A stretch of DNA of 57,272 nt, taken from positions 1-57,272 of the forward strand of contig JADGFG010000003.1 in NCBI GenBank assembly GCA_016743995.1, in the 5' to 3' direction. Position numbers and translations under genes: made by a program. Each line of letters starts with the position of its first letter. The first letter of the stretch is position 1. Origin of the DNA: Kangiellaceae bacterium. GTDB taxonomy: Bacteria > Pseudomonadota > Gammaproteobacteria > Enterobacterales > Kangiellaceae. Below are positions 28,877 to 38,111 of the stretch, piece after piece. The notes under the pieces were generated by a model. That model was not told where the DNA came from and did not search any database. It was given only the letters and a program-made list of their open reading frames with translations.

Positions 28877-29722
28877 TTAGTTTAAATTAAACCGGTAACT
28901 TCCTATGCCACGAAGAATAACTTCTTGTGGTCCTTTTGCGTTGGGGTAGTTACGTCGAAAAACCTCTTTAACAGGCAGCAAATCAAACACTTTTTCAATG
29001 ATAAATTCATTTTGATCACATTGATCGTTTGGGCTGTAATTTATCAATGTGTCCAGTTTTACCGGCATTGTTTCAATAAAAGTATTATGCGTAAAAAAGT
29101 CAAAGTGATGGCTACCACAACCGCCTGCTATTTCAAGCCTCATGGTGAGTATATCTTCATTTATCTGAGCACTTTCTATTTCGAACGAATCCGAGATAGT
29201 ATCTATTAGATTAATGTCCGTAATATGCACGGGTTTTTGTGATAACGCAGTAATACCGTCTAAGCCCTGACAATCAGTTTCTATTGCAATCATTGCATTT
29301 TGATTATGCGCTTCGCAAGCATTTGAGTAAGTTATATATCTACTGGTTGGACAGGGTGTTGTTATGCACTGTACACCAGCGAGTGTTTTTTTTGCGCAAA
29401 CAGGTCGGTATTCTCGTGTGCACATGCCAGGCATACAGGACAGGTTGTTTTGTTTGTCGAGAGAGCACTTTTGCCGCTGGCTATTAATGATTTCCAGTTC
29501 GAATAACTGTTGATTTCGAAAAAGTGGTATTTTATGTGTACCGTCGGAAGTTATCTGATGACTGGTGTTTGATATATGTTCAGCAAGCGTAACCGGTTTG
29601 TTAATTCCTGTCGCGTTTACTTCCAGTACTTTCAGGGAAGGCTGGCTGGATTTATTTCGGCTAAAGGAGTCATCGCAACCAATTAGTAGCGACAATAATA
29701 CTAGTAAGCGTAAGCATGTCAT
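28877..29722 (-). CDS. Lipoprotein with Kazal-like domain
   Basis: A 281-residue lipoprotein with lipobox LIGC (Cys16). At about 95-151 it has a cysteine-rich segment resembling a Kazal protease-inhibitor domain: CTREYRPVCA (Cys101, Cys109), ITYSNACEA (Cys136) and a final Cys151, with extra cysteines at 86, 96, 119 and 124. The C-terminal ~110 residues hold GGCGSHHFDFF and a beta-rich tail; similar tails occur in other proteobacterial secreted proteins of unknown role. A surface protease-inhibitor role, for instance against host or competitor proteases, is an inference from the Kazal spacing. The gene is monocistronic and its ribosome binding site is weak. Confidence 0.78.
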   Translation of the reverse strand: MTCLRLLVLLSLLIGCDDSFSRNKSSQPSLKVLEVNATGINKPVTLAEHISNTSHQITSDGTHKIPLFRNQQLFELEIINSQRQKCSLDKQNNLSCMPGMCTREYRPVCAKKTLAGVQCITTPCPTSRYITYSNACEAHNQNAMIAIETDCQGLDGITALSQKPVHITDINLIDTISDSFEIESAQINEDILTMRLEIAGGCGSHHFDFFTHNTFIETMPVKLDTLINYSPNDQCDQNEFIIEKVFDLLPVKEVFRRNYPNAKGPQEVILRGIGSYRFNLN

Positions 29723-29828
29723 CTTATTTTACCCATGTTAAGGAATGAGCAATTAGATTATTCAAAAACGCGAATACTTAATGATTTACAGGTATCATAA
29801 TATGGTCAAAGAGTATTGCTGTTTGTAT

Positions 29829-29885
29829 CGGTTTGTAGTTTTGTCGATTTGTAGTGGTACTGATTTGTAGTTGTGTTGATTTGAA
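29829..29885. repeat. 16-bp tandem repeat after a GGDEF-EAL gene
   Basis: About 3.5 units of 16 bases with consensus TGATTTGTAGTTGTGT, ending about 30 bases beyond the stop of the minus-strand gene at 29918. Confidence 0.7.
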
Positions 29886-29917
29886 AGTATGCTCTGCCAG
29901 CGTTGGTTGTCAGGGCA

Positions 29918-32569
29918 TTATAGAGAGGGTTCATAGTTTTTTACAAATTGTATAATTTCAGATTTAGGTAGTGGTCTTGAGAACAAATAACCCTGAGCGT
30001 AACGGCAGTTGAGATTAATTGCCAGTTGTAGCTGTTCTTCTGTTTCGATACCTTCTACAACGATATCCATTCCAAGATTTGAGGCCAGAAAACCAATAGA
30101 CTCGATTAGTGTAATATTATTTTCACTATCAGAACTTGATTGAATAAAAAATCGGTCCAGTTTTATCAGATCAAATGGAAATTGATGTAAATAGCTGAGA
30201 GAAGAGTAACCAGTACCAAAATCATCCAGTAGTACTTTCATTCCAATCGATTTAAGCTCCTGTACAAATAGTGTCGCGGCGCGAAAATCATCGACTAGCA
30301 GGCTTTCGGTAATTTCTGCATTGAGCAAAGCGGGATTTAAGTTGTACTCCATAATTTGCTGACGAATAAACTCATCAAGTGTTCGTGATAGAATCTGAAC
30401 CGCTGAAATATTAATATTAACATAAAGCTCTGCGGTCTTTGCGTGGGTGGCAAATTCTTTTAATCCCTGACAAGCCATAATGATGACTGAATCACCCAGC
30501 TCCTTTATTATCCCAGTTTCTTCCGCAATAGTGATAAATTCAACTGGACTGATATAACCCAGAGTAGGATGTTTCCAGCGCAAAAGTGCCTCGAGTCCAA
30601 CAATACTCTGATCGAATAAATCCAGAATGGGTTGATAGTAGAGGCGTATCTGACTGGTACCGATGGCATGGCGTAAGTCATGCTCCAGTTGCAAACGTTT
30701 CGAAATGATTTTTTTAATGGCTGCGTCAAAAAGACAATAACGGTTTTTGCCATTATGTTTTGCCTGGTACATGGCCGAATCGGCATCTCCCAGTACCTGA
30801 ATACTATTATCAGTACCAATTTTTGCCAGCCTTACGCCGATACTGGCACTGGTAAATAATGAGTGTTTTTCGACATCAACAGGGACTTTGAGCTGATTAA
30901 GTACACGTTCAGCCAGATTAATTGCAATGGATTCTGATGTGACGTTGTACATTAAGATACAAAATTCGTCACCACCCAGCCTGACCACTATATCATCTCC
31001 GCGCATACAGCCTTTCAGACGCTTGGATACTTCAATTAAAAACAGATCGCCTACCTGATGACCCAGGCTATCATTAATAATCTTAAACCGATCAAGATCC
31101 AGAAAAAGCAGCGCGATATCGCTGGCATTATCGGTAGGTTGTGTTGCCAGAATTGTAGCGAGCTTTTCTGTTAGAAATTTTCTGTTAGGTAACTGGGTCA
31201 GTGAATCATGTAGAGAGTCGTGTTTTAATTTTTGTTCTATATTTCTGCGGTTAATAATGGTTTTTTCAAGGATAGAAGTTCTCTCTTTTACTCTTCGCTC
31301 CAGGTTTTCATGAGCTTTATGTAGTGATACTGCATCTTGTTTACGTAATATGGCCGTTGAAACCTGTTTGGCAATAATTTTTAATACCGATAAATTCTCC
31401 AGGGAATGAACGTGTTTCTTCTCATAACTTTGAATAGCAATAACACCAAACGTTTTGTCGTTGTCCTGTAGTGGCGTACCAAGCCATGATACTGAAATGG
31501 GACCGGTTGATCTTTGTTCAAAATCTTCTTTCTGGTTGACCAACAGTGTTTCCCCACTGAGTAAAACTTCAACAGTGAGACTTGGTGAAAGGTCATTGCT
31601 GGATAAATCAACGGGAATATCCTCTGGTCTTTCTTCAAATTGGTCAAAAAAGTAGGGAAATTCAATATGCGAAGTTTCTTCATTAAAAATTGCAATATAC
31701 GCATTCTCGGCGTACATCAATTCTCCAACTATTTTATGGACCTCTTCGAAAAGTTCATCAAGGTTAGTCGTTGTGCTGACGAGTTCTGTTATTTTAAATA
31801 AAGCAATTTGTATATTTTCGCTATTTTTGCGAACTTCAATTTCTGCTTCCAGCATGATATTGGTATCATGTAGTTCCTTTGTTCTGATTGATACTCTGTT
31901 TTCCAGCTCAAGATTAGCTTCTTTTAACTGTTTGTGAGCAATCATCAGTGCTTCGGCATCCTGCTTTTTCCTTAAGCCCGCTGCAATATGCTGAGAAACG
32001 TAACCCAGCAGGCTGGCATCGCGCTTATTATATCTGAAATCTTTTTGATAACTCTGAATAACGATAGCACCCAGTACTTTATCATCCAGGATAAGTGGCA
32101 CGCCAAGCCAGTCTTCCGGGGGTTTCCCCCGGCTGGTAAATTTGAGGAATTCAGTGCGAGATAAGTGCTGAGGATTACCTGATTGAATCACGTTAAACGT
32201 GGGGGTTCCTTCAAACTGCGTAAAAGGTATTTTTTTATCTCCCGAAAAAATGGGGTCATTTATATTTTGTTGATCGTCTTCATCGTCTTTGTAGTAGGGA
32301 AAACTGATACAGTTTTCCTCTTTATGATAGAGCGCAATAAAGAGGTTTTTGGCGGTTGTCAGTTCTGTAATAATAAAGTGGAGTTCTTTAAAATAGGTGC
32401 CGATTTCTTCAGTTGAATGTGTGAGGTCAACTATTCTGAAGAGGGCATTTTGAAGTTTTCTGGTTGTGGAAAAGCGCGTTGCCTCATGTTTTAACTGAGC
32501 AATTTGGCGATCGCGCTTTTCTAACTCCAATAAGAGTTTTTGCGTAGATTTCTCTTTATCTTTGTTCAA
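29918..32569 (-). CDS. GAF-GAF-GGDEF-EAL cyclic-di-GMP enzyme
   Basis: An 883-residue soluble protein. It has an N-terminal coiled coil (about 1-30), GAF domains at about 40-200 and 260-415, each followed by a helical linker (AHKQLKEANLELENRV and AHENLERRVKERTSIL), then GGDEF (motif at 532-536, I-site RGDD just before) and EAL (EALLRW, Glu660; LLDDFGTGYSSLSYL; VVEGIETEEQL). Both enzymatic halves appear intact. The two GAF domains share the phrases SWLGTPL and WLGVPL plus IVIQSY, so they are internal duplicates that probably bind the same kind of ligand. The start is a TTG with no obvious ribosome binding site. Confidence 0.92.
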   Translation of the reverse strand: MNKDKEKSTQKLLLELEKRDRQIAQLKHEATRFSTTRKLQNALFRIVDLTHSTEEIGTYFKELHFIITELTTAKNLFIALYHKEENCISFPYYKDDEDDQQNINDPIFSGDKKIPFTQFEGTPTFNVIQSGNPQHLSRTEFLKFTSRGKPPEDWLGVPLILDDKVLGAIVIQSYQKDFRYNKRDASLLGYVSQHIAAGLRKKQDAEALMIAHKQLKEANLELENRVSIRTKELHDTNIMLEAEIEVRKNSENIQIALFKITELVSTTTNLDELFEEVHKIVGELMYAENAYIAIFNEETSHIEFPYFFDQFEERPEDIPVDLSSNDLSPSLTVEVLLSGETLLVNQKEDFEQRSTGPISVSWLGTPLQDNDKTFGVIAIQSYEKKHVHSLENLSVLKIIAKQVSTAILRKQDAVSLHKAHENLERRVKERTSILEKTIINRRNIEQKLKHDSLHDSLTQLPNRKFLTEKLATILATQPTDNASDIALLFLDLDRFKIINDSLGHQVGDLFLIEVSKRLKGCMRGDDIVVRLGGDEFCILMYNVTSESIAINLAERVLNQLKVPVDVEKHSLFTSASIGVRLAKIGTDNSIQVLGDADSAMYQAKHNGKNRYCLFDAAIKKIISKRLQLEHDLRHAIGTSQIRLYYQPILDLFDQSIVGLEALLRWKHPTLGYISPVEFITIAEETGIIKELGDSVIIMACQGLKEFATHAKTAELYVNINISAVQILSRTLDEFIRQQIMEYNLNPALLNAEITESLLVDDFRAATLFVQELKSIGMKVLLDDFGTGYSSLSYLHQFPFDLIKLDRFFIQSSSDSENNITLIESIGFLASNLGMDIVVEGIETEEQLQLAINLNCRYAQGYLFSRPLPKSEIIQFVKNYEPSL

Positions 32570-32686
32570 TAGGCTTGATTATACTTCTTATTTTCTTTCT
32601 GTGAGTATAGTTGTAAATGAGAAAAAGTTCTTAATATTCGCGAACCTGTGTCCTTAATTAATGATTTAACCTTTATTTTCAATATT

Positions 32687-32725
32687 TATACCCAAATTCC
32701 TGCATCTTCAAGGAGTTTGGGTATA
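32687..32725. repeat. Short copy of the dispersed palindromic repeat
   Basis: TATACCCAAATTCCTGCATC then TTCAAGGAGTTTGGGTATA. The ends are inverted repeats. It lies between two minus-strand genes, so it could fold in the transcript. Confidence 0.75.
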
Positions 32726-32788
32726 AATCAGATAAAGAAAAATAGAATACGGGTGTCTATTTCTGCTTTAGAAATGAACCATTCAAGC

Positions 32789-33835
32789 TCAGGAGTCCGA
32801 AATAGCTGTTGATAACCGCTCCAGTAATAACTCTGTGTCTTGCCAGCCAATGCAACCATCGGTAATGCTTTTACCAAAAGTTTCTGCTTTACCATCAACG
32901 AGCTTCTGGTTGCCTTCTTCCAGAAAACTCTCAACCATGACGCCAAATATGTTTTTTTCACCTTGTTTTATCTGGTTACAGATATCGTCACAGACTTCCA
33001 GTTGGCGTTTAAACTGTTTAAGACTATTAGCATGGCTAAAATCAATCATCAGGTTACTGTTAAGCGATTCATTTTTTAGCTGCTCTACCACTGATTTAAT
33101 ATTTTCCTGGTTATAATTTGGTTTTTTTCCTCCACGCAGAATAATGTGACAATCCTTATTGCCTGTTGTTTGAACAATAGCAGAATGTCCATATTTGGTG
33201 ACAGATAAAAAATGATGTGAGGACTGAGCAGCTTTGATCGCATCTGTCGCTATTTTTATGTTGCCGTCAGTACCATTTTTAAAGCCTACCGGGCAAGATA
33301 TGCCCGATGCAAGCTCTCGGTGAACCTGTGACTCAGTGGTTCTTGCTCCAATCGCTCCCCAGCTCATCAGATCAGCAAGGTACTGCGGCGTAATCATATC
33401 CAGATATTCGCCTGCAGTGGGTAATCCCAGCAGGTTAATATCCAGCAGCAGTTTTCTTGCAAGACGTAACCCATCATTAATATTAAACTGATTATCCAGT
33501 GTTGGGTCATTGATTAAACCTTTCCAGCCAACAGTCGTGCGGGGTTTTTCAAAGTAAACCCGCATGACAATTTCTAAAGTAGACTGATATTTTTCACGTA
33601 AAGTTAGTAACTTTCTGGCGTAAACCATGGCTGCTTCTGGATCATGGATTGAGCAGGGGCCAATTATGACGAGCAGACGGTTATCTTTGCGATTAAGAAT
33701 GTTATGGATCGCATTGCGGCCGTTAACGACTGTATTACGAGCTGTCTGGCTGGCGGGGTATTTTTCCAGAAGCGCGACTGGTGGTAACAGCTCTTTAATT
33801 TGTTCAATTCTCAGGTCATCGGTTTGATAAGGCAT
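32789..33835 (-). CDS. Class I DAHP synthase (AroF/AroG/AroH type)
   Basis: A 348-residue 3-deoxy-D-arabino-heptulosonate-7-phosphate synthase, the first step of the shikimate pathway (phosphoenolpyruvate plus erythrose-4-phosphate). Family blocks are in order: LLVIIGPCSIHDPEAA, MRVYFEKPRTTVGWKGLINDP, GARTTESQVHRELASG, VGFKNGTDG, HIILRGG and MIDFSHANS. Full length for the type I-alpha enzymes. Which aromatic amino acid inhibits it cannot be told from the sequence by eye, so no isozyme letter is given. An 8-bp inverted repeat upstream (33849-33890) could be a regulatory site. No other aro or trp genes are adjacent. Confidence 0.95.
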   Translation of the reverse strand: MPYQTDDLRIEQIKELLPPVALLEKYPASQTARNTVVNGRNAIHNILNRKDNRLLVIIGPCSIHDPEAAMVYARKLLTLREKYQSTLEIVMRVYFEKPRTTVGWKGLINDPTLDNQFNINDGLRLARKLLLDINLLGLPTAGEYLDMITPQYLADLMSWGAIGARTTESQVHRELASGISCPVGFKNGTDGNIKIATDAIKAAQSSHHFLSVTKYGHSAIVQTTGNKDCHIILRGGKKPNYNQENIKSVVEQLKNESLNSNLMIDFSHANSLKQFKRQLEVCDDICNQIKQGEKNIFGVMVESFLEEGNQKLVDGKAETFGKSITDGCIGWQDTELLLERLSTAISDS

Positions 33836-33848
33836 AATTTCTGTCGAT

Positions 33849-33890
33849 CTGGTTTACTTGATTATGATTAATTATTCGATAATAAACCAG
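33849..33890. promoter_or_regulatory. Inverted repeat upstream of DAHP synthase
   Basis: CTGGTTTA and TAAACCAG separated by 26 AT-rich bases, starting 14 bases before the ATG on the minus strand. It may be a pair of operator half-sites or mark an untranslated hairpin. It does not match the TyrR or TrpR consensus that I know. Confidence 0.3.
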
Positions 33891-34044
33891 GATATGCAAT
33901 CTTGTTTGATTATAAGAAAGCAATAATTAAATAAATAGACGGGCTATTAATTGCAGGTTCAAGTAGAAAGTAGAACATTAAGATGACTTGCTTGCTTTAG
34001 CAAATAATGGGTCGTTTTTTTAGTAATTCTTAAATTTGTGGAGC

Positions 34045-34095
34045 TATCAGGGAGACTGAATTATTAAGGTGATTGATTTATCAGGATGACTAAAT
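34045..34095. repeat. 17-bp tandem repeat at the stop of a hydrolase gene
   Basis: Three 17-base units close to TATCAGGGAGACTGAAT. The last unit contains the stop codon (34090-34092) of the minus-strand beta-lactamase-family gene. Confidence 0.7.
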
Positions 34096-35259
34096 TATAG
34101 CCGGTAATATATATTTTTCGATGAGTGTAAATGGAGAGTCATACAGGTTATTTGTATAGTTTTGTGCAGTGAAAGCAATAACCATATCAAATTCAGGAAT
34201 GATCACGATGAATTGGCCACCATAACCTCTGGTGGAATAAAAAGGAATGAGCTGTTCATTGTATTTTAAATCGCCCAACCACCACTGATAACCATAACCT
34301 GTCGTGTAATTCCAGTCCAGGGAAACACTTTTATTGAGAGTACGGTTAATCCAGTTTTCACTAATAACCTGCTGGCCGTTCCATTTTCCATTATTAAGAT
34401 AAAGCTGGCCCAGTTTAGCCATGTCTCGGGTCATTAAAACCAGACCGCTACCCGTATTTGGAAAACCTGTAGGGGTCATTAACCAGTCAGTCGCTTTAAT
34501 CTGTAAAGGTTCAAATAGATATAGTTGAGCAAAATCTTCCATTGGCATGCCTGTTGCTCGCTCTACCAGCAAACCTAATGCAATAGAAGCAACCGTATTA
34601 TACTGATAAGTAGTACCTGGTTTTTCAACAATGGGTAAATCTAACAGGGCTTTAACAAAATCATTGTTGTTATCGGTAAGCTCAGTCAGACTGTTTTTTT
34701 CGTCACCAAATGGATGAGACCATTCATCCCATTTGAGTCCCAGTTGCATGGTTAGTACATTTTCCAGGGTCATTTCTTCTTTTCTGAGATCCCAGTTCTG
34801 ATATTCGGCATAATCGAAAAACTGATAAAAAGGGGTTGATATATCAGGAATAAAACCCTGATCCGATGCGATTCCAACGAGTGCAGAAACAAAACTCTTA
34901 CTGGTCGAGTGCATGACATGCCGTTCCAGTTCATTATTTCCAACTGAGTCATCATAATGATTGAGTTCTTTACGGAAGTTTTCATGGAGCAGGAGTTTGC
35001 CATTTCTGACAATTGACAGTGAATCAACACCTGGGTGAGTACCATTGTGGATATTGTTGATCAGCTGGTTGATTGGATGTTCGCTGAGCTGGTGGTCATT
35101 TAAATGTCCTGTTACCCAGCCATCATCGGTGGTTTCTGGCATGACGTATTGGTAATTGAGCGGTGGCTGAGTATCATCAACAGTGCCTTCTGAACAGGCA
35201 GATATCAGTCCTGCCGTTAGAAACAGTAAAAGCACTCGTTTTAGATGAAACACAGACAT
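34090..35259 (-). CDS. Beta-lactamase-fold serine hydrolase lipoprotein
   Basis: A 389-residue lipoprotein (lipobox ISAC, Cys22) of the serine beta-lactamase/penicillin-binding (class C, EstB-like) superfamily. The catalytic SxxK is STSK (Ser118, Lys121). TYQYNTVAS supplies the tyrosine motif, and YGGQFIVI near the C-terminus is the usual third motif. Members of this broad family act as esterases, D-aminopeptidases or carboxypeptidases far more often than as true beta-lactamases, so an antibiotic-resistance role should not be assumed. It is probably anchored in the outer membrane facing the periplasm. The outer-membrane barrel gene lies 86 bases upstream on the same strand. Confidence 0.88.
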   Translation of the reverse strand: MSVFHLKRVLLLFLTAGLISACSEGTVDDTQPPLNYQYVMPETTDDGWVTGHLNDHQLSEHPINQLINNIHNGTHPGVDSLSIVRNGKLLLHENFRKELNHYDDSVGNNELERHVMHSTSKSFVSALVGIASDQGFIPDISTPFYQFFDYAEYQNWDLRKEEMTLENVLTMQLGLKWDEWSHPFGDEKNSLTELTDNNNDFVKALLDLPIVEKPGTTYQYNTVASIALGLLVERATGMPMEDFAQLYLFEPLQIKATDWLMTPTGFPNTGSGLVLMTRDMAKLGQLYLNNGKWNGQQVISENWINRTLNKSVSLDWNYTTGYGYQWWLGDLKYNEQLIPFYSTRGYGGQFIVIIPEFDMVIAFTAQNYTNNLYDSPFTLIEKYILPAII

Positions 35260-35345
35260 TCTTTGTCAAATAGCCCTTTAGCCAGTCTGAATGTTCTCTA
35301 AAATAGCAAGCAGAGCTAAGGTTGTACAAGTGAAATATGCGCATT

Positions 35346-35885
35346 CTAGAAATTTAGTGAAAAAGAGATACCTGTAAATACTTCGGATTCTGCTTCCCAG
35401 TACTCACTATCGATATTTCGCCAGCGAGTCATTAGTTCAACTTTTAAAACTTCCATAGAATAGCCGGCAGCAATTCCAAAGAAAGTGTCTACTTTGTCGC
35501 TATTATTATCGCCATAGTGAAACTCTGTATTATCGACATTAACCCTGAAGTCTCCAAACATTAGTTCAGTCAGGTCAATGCCTGCTTCTGCATAAAGACT
35601 GATTTGTGAAAAATAACCAAATTTTGCTGAGGCTTCCCAGGCAAAATACTCTTCAGTACGGTATTCTTTTGTTGTGACATTGGCGTAGTTAAATGAAGAA
35701 CTGAAACCGAAGCCCAGGTGATTGTGTGGGTCAATACTGGTGTTTCCAAAGCCAAGGCTACGAATGGTATCAGGGCCGTTAAATTCATGATTATAAAAAA
35801 TCGAAGTTTCAGCGCTGGCATTAACGCTAAACGCTGCTGAAAGCGTTAATGTTGTTATCGAAATCAGTTTTGAAATAGTATTCAT
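35346..35885 (-). CDS. Small outer-membrane beta-barrel protein
   Basis: A 179-residue exported protein with signal peptide 1-25 (cleavage after ASA). The mature chain alternates polar and aromatic residues in about eight strands (for example HLGFGFSSSFNYANV, AKFGYFSQISLYAEAGIDL, FFGIAAGYSMEVLKVELMTRWR) and ends in Phe (FSLNF), the insertion signal for the BAM complex. It therefore looks like an eight-stranded barrel of the OmpX/OmpW size class. No specific family is recognised. It may form an operon with the lipoprotein hydrolase gene downstream. Confidence 0.75.
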   Translation of the reverse strand: MNTISKLISITTLTLSAAFSVNASAETSIFYNHEFNGPDTIRSLGFGNTSIDPHNHLGFGFSSSFNYANVTTKEYRTEEYFAWEASAKFGYFSQISLYAEAGIDLTELMFGDFRVNVDNTEFHYGDNNSDKVDTFFGIAAGYSMEVLKVELMTRWRNIDSEYWEAESEVFTGISFSLNF

Positions 35886-36015
35886 GGTTAATAAATCAGT
35901 GTTGATTGAAATTAACCACAGTTTACCTGATTTAAAATGAACTCAATCTGAATTTTCAAAGGACTGATTTTCGTTTATTATTTGCAGTTGACGAACGAGA
36001 AATGAGAGAAAACTA

Positions 36016-36828
36016 TTGAAAGGTCCATTGGCAAAACTACGTGCCGAGTTAAATACCGTTGTTAATTATCGATTGCCTGTTGGCGATCAGGAGCTGGAAT
36101 TAAACTCGTTGCTGGGACAAAAGCTCAGGCTTGAGTTTATCGGTAAAATTAACTGTCTGTATTGTGGTAAGGCGACAAAAAAGAGTTTTTCTCAAGGTTA
36201 TTGTTACCCCTGCATGAAAAAGCTGGCACGTTGTGATATGTGCATTATGAAACCGGAAACTTGCCATTTTCATGAGGGGACCTGTCGAGAACCTGAGTGG
36301 GCACAGAAAAACTGCTTTGCACCCCATTTTGTTTATTTATCAAACACTTCTGGGTTAAAGGTGGGAATAACCCGCCATTCTCAAATTCCTACAAGATGGA
36401 TTGATCAGGGTGCGACTCAGGCGATGACCTTATTTAAGGTAAATAGCAGGTTATTGTCTGGAAAAATAGAAGTTGTTTTTAAAGCTTTGATTGCTGATAA
36501 AACAAACTGGCGTGCTATGCTCAGAGGAAATGCTGCACCGAGAGACCTGGTTAATGATGCGGTAGAAATGAAGGCACAACTTGCTGAGTCTTTAGCGAGT
36601 GTCAGTGACGACCTGGAAGAAGGCTCAATAGAATCACTTGATAGTGACGTGGTTGAAATTAATTATCCGGTGCTGACCTATCCAGATAAAATTGTTTCAC
36701 ACAATTTTGACAAAAATCCAGTGGTTGAAGGGATTTTGCTTGGGATTAAGGGGCAGTATCTTATTTTTGATACCGGGGTTATTAACATCAGAAAGTTTAC
36801 TTCTTATCATGTGTCAGTCTGTGAGTGA
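36016..36828 (+). CDS. DUF2797 protein
   Basis: A 270-residue cytoplasmic protein of the DUF2797 family, function unknown. A probable zinc ribbon is visible: CLYCGK, then GYCYPCMKKLARCDMC and CHFHEGTCREP. The second half contains the family phrase VYLSNTSGLKVGITRHSQIPTRWIDQGA, which resembles the core of GIY-YIG-like proteins. The start is TTG at 36016. The DUF1853 gene follows after 54 bases and hisS after that, an arrangement that keeps two unknown genes next to a housekeeping operon. Confidence 0.85.
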   Translation: MKGPLAKLRAELNTVVNYRLPVGDQELELNSLLGQKLRLEFIGKINCLYCGKATKKSFSQGYCYPCMKKLARCDMCIMKPETCHFHEGTCREPEWAQKNCFAPHFVYLSNTSGLKVGITRHSQIPTRWIDQGATQAMTLFKVNSRLLSGKIEVVFKALIADKTNWRAMLRGNAAPRDLVNDAVEMKAQLAESLASVSDDLEEGSIESLDSDVVEINYPVLTYPDKIVSHNFDKNPVVEGILLGIKGQYLIFDTGVINIRKFTSYHVSVCE

Positions 36829-36882
36829 GAACACCAGAATTCTCCGATTGATAATCAGAGCTCCTGGAAGGATTAATACTCG

Positions 36883-37947
36883 TTGAGTAAACATGCGTTT
36901 TTATATGACAATCAACCAGTTAGAGACCTGGCGTGGATTTTTTCCTCGCCTTCATTATTTTCTTCCTCGGCATTACTATCGAAACATCAGCCTCTGGATT
37001 TACCCTGGTTTGGCCAATTGGATAAAGATTTCATAAGTCTTGAAAAACACTTGTCCACAAAAAACATGAATATGATTGGTGGCTATTTTGAAGCTTTGTG
37101 GGAGTTTTATTTAGGTCATTCACCAGATAATCGGCTGATTGCCAGTAATATTCAGGTATTTGCAGATAATAAATGCATGAATGACAAAACCAGAGAGCTT
37201 ATTTCTGATAGTGACATGAGTATAAGTCAAGTTGATGATTTTAATAAAAAAGAACGTAGAGGACGCACTCTCGGAGAGTTTGATTTTATTTATTATAATA
37301 AGTCCTCGGCTGAGTATCGTCATCTCGAAGTGGCCATCAAATATTATCTGGGTGTGCCCGAGCCCACCAGAGGTAGTACCTTAGCTGATAATTCATCAAT
37401 GAATTGCTGGTATGGCCCCGCAACTCGAGACAGGCTGGATATAAAGCTTAACAAGTTAGTCAGGCATCAATCAAAGTTGTCACTTTCGCAAGAAGGTCGA
37501 GAGGTATTACAAAGTCTGGGGCTTAACCAGCAGTCCATTGAAAATATAAAACGGGAAATCTGTTTATCTGGTTACCTGTTTTATCCTATGAAAGAAGTCA
37601 TGCTTCCTCCGTCAGAGATTCACCCACAACATAATCGAGCGCTCTGGCTACATTTGAGTTGTTTGTCTCTACTGATTAGCAGGGAGCACTTATGGGGAGT
37701 GGCAAAAAAGCCTCACTGGCTGTCACCTGTTGTTCAGTCCGCAGACAAACTGCTGGATAATCAACTGTTTGAGCGGGCAGTCAGAAAGCACTTTGCTAAA
37801 TCTCAGGTACCAGTGCTTTACGCTCGTTATTCAAAGTTATGTTGCAAAACTCGGGTTGATGTGCCGTCTGAATATTTAGCAAACCCTCGTTATTACGTTG
37901 AACAGTTAATCTTTATTGTTCCTGATAGCTGGCCATTAGCCGATTGA
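36883..37947 (+). CDS. DUF1853 protein
   Basis: A 354-residue protein of the DUF1853 family, function unknown. The recognisable blocks are PVRDLAWIFSSPSLF near the N-terminus, LGEFDFIYYN and HLEVAIKYYLG in the middle, and CWYGPATRDRLDIKLNKLVRHQ. The E-F-D-F and E-V-A-x-K spacing recalls PD-(D/E)xK nuclease folds, but that is my inference. The start is a TTG with AAGGAT about 11 bases upstream. It lies 54 bases after DUF2797 and ends before a terminator-like hairpin at 37951. Confidence 0.85.
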   Translation: MSKHAFLYDNQPVRDLAWIFSSPSLFSSSALLSKHQPLDLPWFGQLDKDFISLEKHLSTKNMNMIGGYFEALWEFYLGHSPDNRLIASNIQVFADNKCMNDKTRELISDSDMSISQVDDFNKKERRGRTLGEFDFIYYNKSSAEYRHLEVAIKYYLGVPEPTRGSTLADNSSMNCWYGPATRDRLDIKLNKLVRHQSKLSLSQEGREVLQSLGLNQQSIENIKREICLSGYLFYPMKEVMLPPSEIHPQHNRALWLHLSCLSLLISREHLWGVAKKPHWLSPVVQSADKLLDNQLFERAVRKHFAKSQVPVLYARYSKLCCKTRVDVPSEYLANPRYYVEQLIFIVPDSWPLAD

Positions 37948-37950
37948 GCA

Positions 37951-37981
37951 GCCTGCTTTACAAGGCTTTTGCAGGCCTTTT
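37951..37981 (+). terminator. Candidate terminator between DUF1853 and hisS
   Basis: GCCTGC, a 14-base loop, GCAGGC, then CTTTT. The stem is 6 bp and GC-rich and the T run is short. It starts 3 bases after the DUF1853 stop codon. Confidence 0.45.
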
Positions 37982-38047
37982 GTTGATAGAATGATGCCCT
38001 TAAAATGAATAAAATTTCCAAAATGGCATAAATACCTTTAATGCCCA

Positions 38048-38076
38048 CTGTTTCCGGCGTTAAATTAGGCTATAAT
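38048..38076 (+). promoter_or_regulatory. Candidate promoter of hisS
   Basis: A perfect TATAAT at 38071-38076, 35 bases before the proposed hisS start. The -35 region (CTGTTT at 38048, 17-base spacer) is poor. The -10 match and position support a promoter for the hisS-yfgM-bamB-der set. Confidence 0.4.
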
Positions 38077-38111
38077 TGCGCGTTTATTTTTAACCAGCCG
38101 GGATTATTTCA

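Noticed and set aside
34090-35259. Antibiotic-resistance beta-lactamase
   Set aside because: The SxxK fold is shared by many esterases and peptidases; nothing in the sequence shows beta-lactam hydrolysis.
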